Shown: piece after piece, positions 60,152 through 64,000 of the stretch | Layout of the letters: each line of letters starts with the position of its first letter | How positions within the stretch are numbered: the stretch's first letter is position 1 | NCBI GenBank assembly: GCA_950106755.1 | Contig: OX467087.1 | Span: 13,272,047 to 13,336,046, forward strand | Length of the DNA stretch: 64,000 bases | Origin: Climacium dendroides | Taxonomy: Eukaryota > Streptophyta > Bryopsida > Hypnales > Climaciaceae | Reading direction: 5' to 3' | Position numbers and translations under genes: made by a program | Notes under the pieces: generated by a model | What the model saw: the letters and a program-made list of their open reading frames with translations, nothing else | What the model was told of the DNA's origin: nothing | Databases searched by the model: none

Positions 60152-60573
60152 CAGGGTTGTCATAACAGGCGAACCGTACCGGATGGACGGGCGAATCGGA
60201 CGGGCAAACTGGACTGGACGGATGGACGGTTTAAACGGCTTTAATTTTGAGAGTTTTGCACCTTGACGATCCCGTCTGCGCCCCGGCTACAGCGTCCACG
60301 CTCTCTCGGGCAAACTGGACGGACGGGCGAACCGGACATCCGCCCATTATGAAAACCCTAGGTCAAATCAGGGTTGTCATAATAGGCGAATTGGACCGGA
60401 CGGATGGGCGAACTGGACGGGCAAACCAGACCGGACGGACGGTCTGAACGGCTTTAATTTTGAGAGTTTTGCACCTTGACGATCCCGTTCGCGCCCCGAC
60501 TACAGGATTCATGCCCTGTCAGGCGCATCGGACGGACGGGCGAACTGGACGTCTACCCACTATGAAAACCCTG
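60152..60573. mobile_element. Tandem pair of hAT-like repeats (209 and 205 bp)
   Basis: Two head-to-tail copies, 60152-60360 and 60369-60573, start CAGGGTTGTCATAA and end TATGAAAACCCT(A/G), an imperfect inverted repeat. They share GCTTTAATTTTGAGAGTTTT and GCACCTTGACGATCCCGT, and are rich in GGACGG/GGGCGAAC words. CAGGG tips fit hAT. The 8 bp between copies is GGTCAAAT, but no matching 8-bp duplication is seen outside, so the pair probably arose by tandem duplication or nested insertion. The tip resembles that of the 53356 foldback. Confidence 0.7.
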
Positions 60574-60642
60574 TTGGATTGCAACTTTGAAATCTCCTTA
60601 CATCACTGGCCAACTATGACACCCCTAATTAGTATCAGAGCA

Positions 60643-61775
60643 TCAAATAGCATCAACAGCGTGGGAAACCTTTTGGACCGCTATGAGATAATGTTCTTCC
60701 TCAGGAGTGACAATGACCTTTGTTATGTTTGTTTAGATATGAAACATTGTCATTGGATTCTCCACAGCCGTCCATAATTGTAAGATTCATGAAACAACAA
60801 CTAATCCAAACGACAGAAGAAGCGGAAACATTGTCCTTCATGAATGAGATCCCTACTACTTCAATTGCTGACATTTCATAAACCAATACTGGAGCAAAGA
60901 CACTGACACCCAAAATGAAATCCTTTTCGACTAATGGAAACCACTTAAATTACTAGTAGCTACAAGCCATGCGAGTGGTAAAAATTCAACTAGAATTGGC
61001 AAACACAAGACCTACTTTCTTTAGAGCTACAAACCAGATTTCTTATATTGAAAGGCAGTCAGAGAATTTGTTAAGCAAGGGCAGCACCATTGGATCGTGG
61101 TTTGAGACAAATCATTTGAGCTCGATGCACCAACGGTGTGATGAAGGCCGCATACTGTTCCACAAGCGCTTGCTCAAGAATTAAGTGATTTACAAGTCTG
61201 GAATTACACTCACAGAGCATACACTTCAGATGGTCCTTTAGAAATACTAAGGATGTATCAAGAACTGTCACAACATTCTTTACATCACCACTGCAGCAAT
61301 TCCAGAATCCAAATCCAAAATTGTTTTGCGAAAGTTTGTATGCCGGTTTGCAATCTTACCATTAACATAACAAAGGGTCCATGGAAGTAGAACAAGGTTT
61401 AATATACTTGAGTTCCAAAAACCTGGCAATGTTGGACCAGGCATGTCAGAATGTGATTTCGATTCCAATTCTCAGAGTAAAGGGATCAGGCTTACAAGGG
61501 CTGATGTATGTTATGGTTGATCAGTTGCAATGCCAATACAATTCCTCACCTGTTGCGTACTGGCTTTGTCCAAAGAGCTTCTGAGAGGCACACAGTGCTT
61601 GTCAACGATCACTGTCCCAACGATTCCTGGAAGCCCCGCAAGCGCATCGTGTTCATTTCAATCCTATAATTTCTCCATACAATTGCAAAAAGAAACCACC
61701 GCATAGTGACACCAAACAGAGGACGGTTGTACCTCGATGCGATGGTATCCGTTTAATGGCATCCTCCACCTCGCC
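60643..61775 (-). pseudogene. Degenerate roadblock/LC7-type dynein light chain gene
   Basis: Minus-strand exon pieces match the roadblock fold in order. 61775-61733: GEVEDAIKRIPSHR (helix 1). 61626-61550: GIVGTVIVDKHCVPLRSSLD and KASTQQ (family GVxGTIVVNxEGIPIRSTLD), joined in phase 1. 61154 onward: YAAFITPLVHRAQ (family YAxLxxxLxxKAR). 60717-60643: VIVTPEEEHYLIAVQ (family IMVAPDKxYxLIVIQ). Between the last two the expected DPxNELTFLRIRSKK part is visible only as a frame-shifted DPMVLPLLNKFSD, and a TAA stands where an Arg is expected. No start exon was found. Roadblock proteins bind dynein intermediate chains. It could be a live gene with a missed exon, but a relic fits better. Confidence 0.5.
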
Positions 61776-62553
61776 CTGCCATTACACACCCCTTCCATGA
61801 ACTTCTACAGCCCAAGAATCACAATATATACCAATAAAGAAAAAGCTGAGATCAACATGCATACAACGACAAGCAGAACTGAGTCACTGGCAAAATCATT
61901 TTCGTTGAGGGAGCCATACCAAATACGGAAACACAAAAGTATTAACCCATTGCATTGTTTGGAAGTAGCAAATCAGGCTACCGATATTCTATGGAACTCT
62001 CATCTCTTCGTGCATAATTGTGATCACCATGGAGCAACAGCACTCTAAACTTTGATGCTGTAAACACATCAGACGCTAACTTACTGTGAGTGTCCAAGCA
62101 ACCATCTCATGCAGCAGACGTTTCCACTGTGTACATAGTGACACCAAAGAGAGGACGGTGATTCAACTTGACCTCGTGAAGCACAACCTTCTCCTGCCTA
62201 CGACAACGGAGTTGCAGAAAATTAGGTCAAAGCATTTCCTACTGTCAAGCAAATATTTCATGGGTAACAAATACCTATTCGTGATTTATCCTATTAGTGT
62301 CAACATTAAGTTCCGTATGAATGTGCATAGAAATGCGTAGAAATGTATATTGCTCATCTTTTCTTCTTGTACCTCTCAATCAAATGGGATCAGAGAATCT
62401 TTCATTTTTCAGGGTAGTGTGCTGGGCTGTGGACAACAGAACGCCTACTTTTACTTCTTGTAATCTACATTGTCCTGAAGTCAGAACGTACTGTTCTTCA
62501 CAGGGAACGATTGATGAGTGAGTACGAACGATGCATCCATACAAGAGAATTAA

Positions 62554-63539
62554 CCCCTAAAGGATCAAATGGCATTTTTTTTGGCAACATAGCAATTTTG
62601 GGCAACTCACTATGAACGAATTTATTACTATTTGCTGAAATTTTCATACAACATTTCCCCAAGGAGTAGCTTTAAGGTCCAACAATTTTCATAACTTTTG
62701 ACTACATGGTTAAAAAGTTATTGTATGATGTGTAGTTTTCTTTGTTCAATGAGCAGTTTAGACAACAACAACAAAAAAAAAAAAAAAAAAAAACTTCTTT
62801 AAAAGTCACTTTTTAAAAAAATAAAAATTTGAAATTGGTTCTGTAAATTTATTTATACATTAAAATCTTTGAATCATTCCATTTTGATTAATGAGATGAA
62901 AGTTACAAGGAGTTTTAGTTGTGGGTAGTTTGTGGATAGTTATGGAATCTATATTCTAAAATAAACTTTGAAGTCCTTTATGTAAGTCAATTTTCAATAT
63001 TTTTGGAAAAAAATAAAAACATTAGGCATAGATGGTTTATTACAACATTACAACCATTGGGATTGGCATTTTTCAATTCTATAAATAAATTGTTAACAAT
63101 TTACTATTTTGAATCATTTTTTACTTCTTTCTACTTTCTATTTTTTTCCTATATGTTGAACAATTCTAAATGGTCTGAAAATTTTCAAGCATGTAACCAA
63201 CTTGACTTGAAGAATGAATTGAAAGAACAACCACCATTTTGGACATTTTTTCATAATAATTTGACCTTGTGAAGTGTAGCTACTTGTTTTTTTTTGTAGG
63301 GACAAAAAAAAAGATTTTTGTTATTTCAAATGCTAATTTCTTGCAATCTACACAGTGAAAATTTCTGAAATTTTTCCACATCTTCTCAAAACAAATTTCA
63401 ACATCTTCTCAAACCAAAGTAATATAAGATCCTATGCTTAGATGTGTCCAAAAATGTTTTTTTCAAAAATTTAGTACTTGTAATAAAATGGCAGTTTTGG
63501 AGCATTATTGGTGAAAATATAGTCAAAATCATTTAGGAG
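62554..63539. mobile_element. TTAA-flanked (piggyBac-like) non-autonomous element, degenerate copy
   Basis: The left end CCCCTAAAGGATCAAATGG follows TTAA (62550-62553). The right end, read inward, is CTCCTAAATGATTTTGAC and is followed by TTAA (63540-63543). The termini match over about ten bases. The right 200 bp align with the right end of the element at 37964-38824 (GAAGATCCTA, TTAGATGTGT, AATGGCA, ATCATTTAGG). A 21-A tract lies at about 62772-62792. No coding capacity. Confidence 0.5.
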
Positions 63540-63543
63540 TTAA

Positions 63544-64000
63544 ACTAAAATAGATTTTGGAAGGATTCTGTAATTTTCCATGAGGTTTTAAATCAAAATA
63601 TAATTATCCTGAATCTTTTAGCTGAAGACCTGGGATGCTCATGTAGACCTTTTTGTTTCCAACTACAAACAAAATTGATGAAGGGCTAGTTGCAATATTG
63701 AGAGACTTGCAACCAATCACAATGTGCCACAATTGTGCCAGTAACTCCATCATAACAATCATCTCAATTTGAACGGAAACAAGAGTAGCTTATACTACCG
63801 AAATGGGGGTGATAAAAAATGGGTCAACTATTTAATCATTGTTCTTTCAACAAGGACTCAGTTTTAGTTTCAACTGACTAGACTCAACTAGGCTACTATA
63901 TACTTCCTATATCTTGAAATGATTGTCCACAATTTTATTGATGTTTTCTAGAGCCAATTTCGTTGACCATATTGTGAAAAACATGCTTGAGAAAGATTCC
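63544..64000. other. Intergenic DNA with two dispersed repeat copies
   Basis: 63689-63740 is a diverged inverted copy of 40752-40798, and about 63830-63895 resembles 57675-57735. No gene recognised to the window end. Confidence 0.5.

Noticed and set aside
60129..60157. GGGTTTGGGACAGGGTTTGGGACAGGG as interstitial telomere repeat
   Set aside because: The unit is 12-13 bp and contains GGGACA, unlike the TTTAGGG plant telomere; more likely part of the hAT-like repeat's local expansion.
60630..60641. TAGTATCAGAGC, resembling the initiator-Met tRNA primer-binding site of LTR retrotransposons
   Set aside because: One mismatch, no TG...CA LTR end before it, no paired LTR, and it falls at the end of the roadblock relic.
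1..64000. CRISPR arrays, bacterial operons, ribosome binding sites
   Set aside because: The DNA is eukaryotic nuclear with spliced genes; no such features are present.

Overview
This window looks like nuclear DNA from a land plant, most likely a moss. It has spliced protein genes with GT-AG introns, long AT-rich intergenic tracts full of small inverted-repeat transposons, an intronless phenylalanine ammonia-lyase gene, and a chalcone synthase with one intron in the conserved Cys codon. The chalcone synthase protein (QVGCFGG around the catalytic Cys, the [13 protein letters not shown] start) resembles moss enzymes more than liverwort or seed-plant ones. The lineage call is from memory of family sequences, not from a search.

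The left third (226 to about 23,760, minus strand) is one giant gene. Chaining the minus-strand exons with phase-compatible splice sites gives about 25 coding exons and about 4,960 residues. The product resembles RNF213/mysterin: two active AAA modules (AAA3, AAA4), the E3-type helical body, an RZ zinc finger and the C-terminal domain. It lacks the RING finger of the animal protein and has an altered zinc-ligand pattern in the RZ finger. From about 24.5 to 31.9 kb the DNA is AT-rich, with two CACTA-type foldback elements and one PIF/Harbinger-type MITE. At 31,975-35,958 (minus) lies a six-exon gene for a three-KH RNA-binding protein of the FLK/PEPPER type, with a 5'-UTR intron.

From 36.5 to 46.4 kb the DNA is again AT-rich. 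It holds non-autonomous elements flanked by TTAA (piggyBac-like), a mariner-like element with TA duplications, and a decayed PIF/Harbinger transposase. A DUF538 gene (46,779-47,204, plus) follows.

The right part has three well-supported genes: PAL (49,856-52,087, minus), CHS (55,304-56,730, plus) and a class I small heat-shock protein (58,331-58,834, plus). PAL and CHS are head to head across 3.2 kb. PAL feeds cinnamate into the phenylpropanoid pathway and CHS commits p-coumaroyl-CoA to flavonoids, so a two-gene pathway neighbourhood is possible. A cluster of TGACG boxes lies upstream of the CHS TATA box, and heat-shock elements lie upstream of the sHSP TATA box. Beyond 60 kb are a tandem pair of hAT-like repeats, a decayed roadblock/LC7-type dynein light chain gene (minus) and another TTAA-flanked element. 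No tRNA, rRNA, CRISPR array or intact autonomous transposon was recognised.
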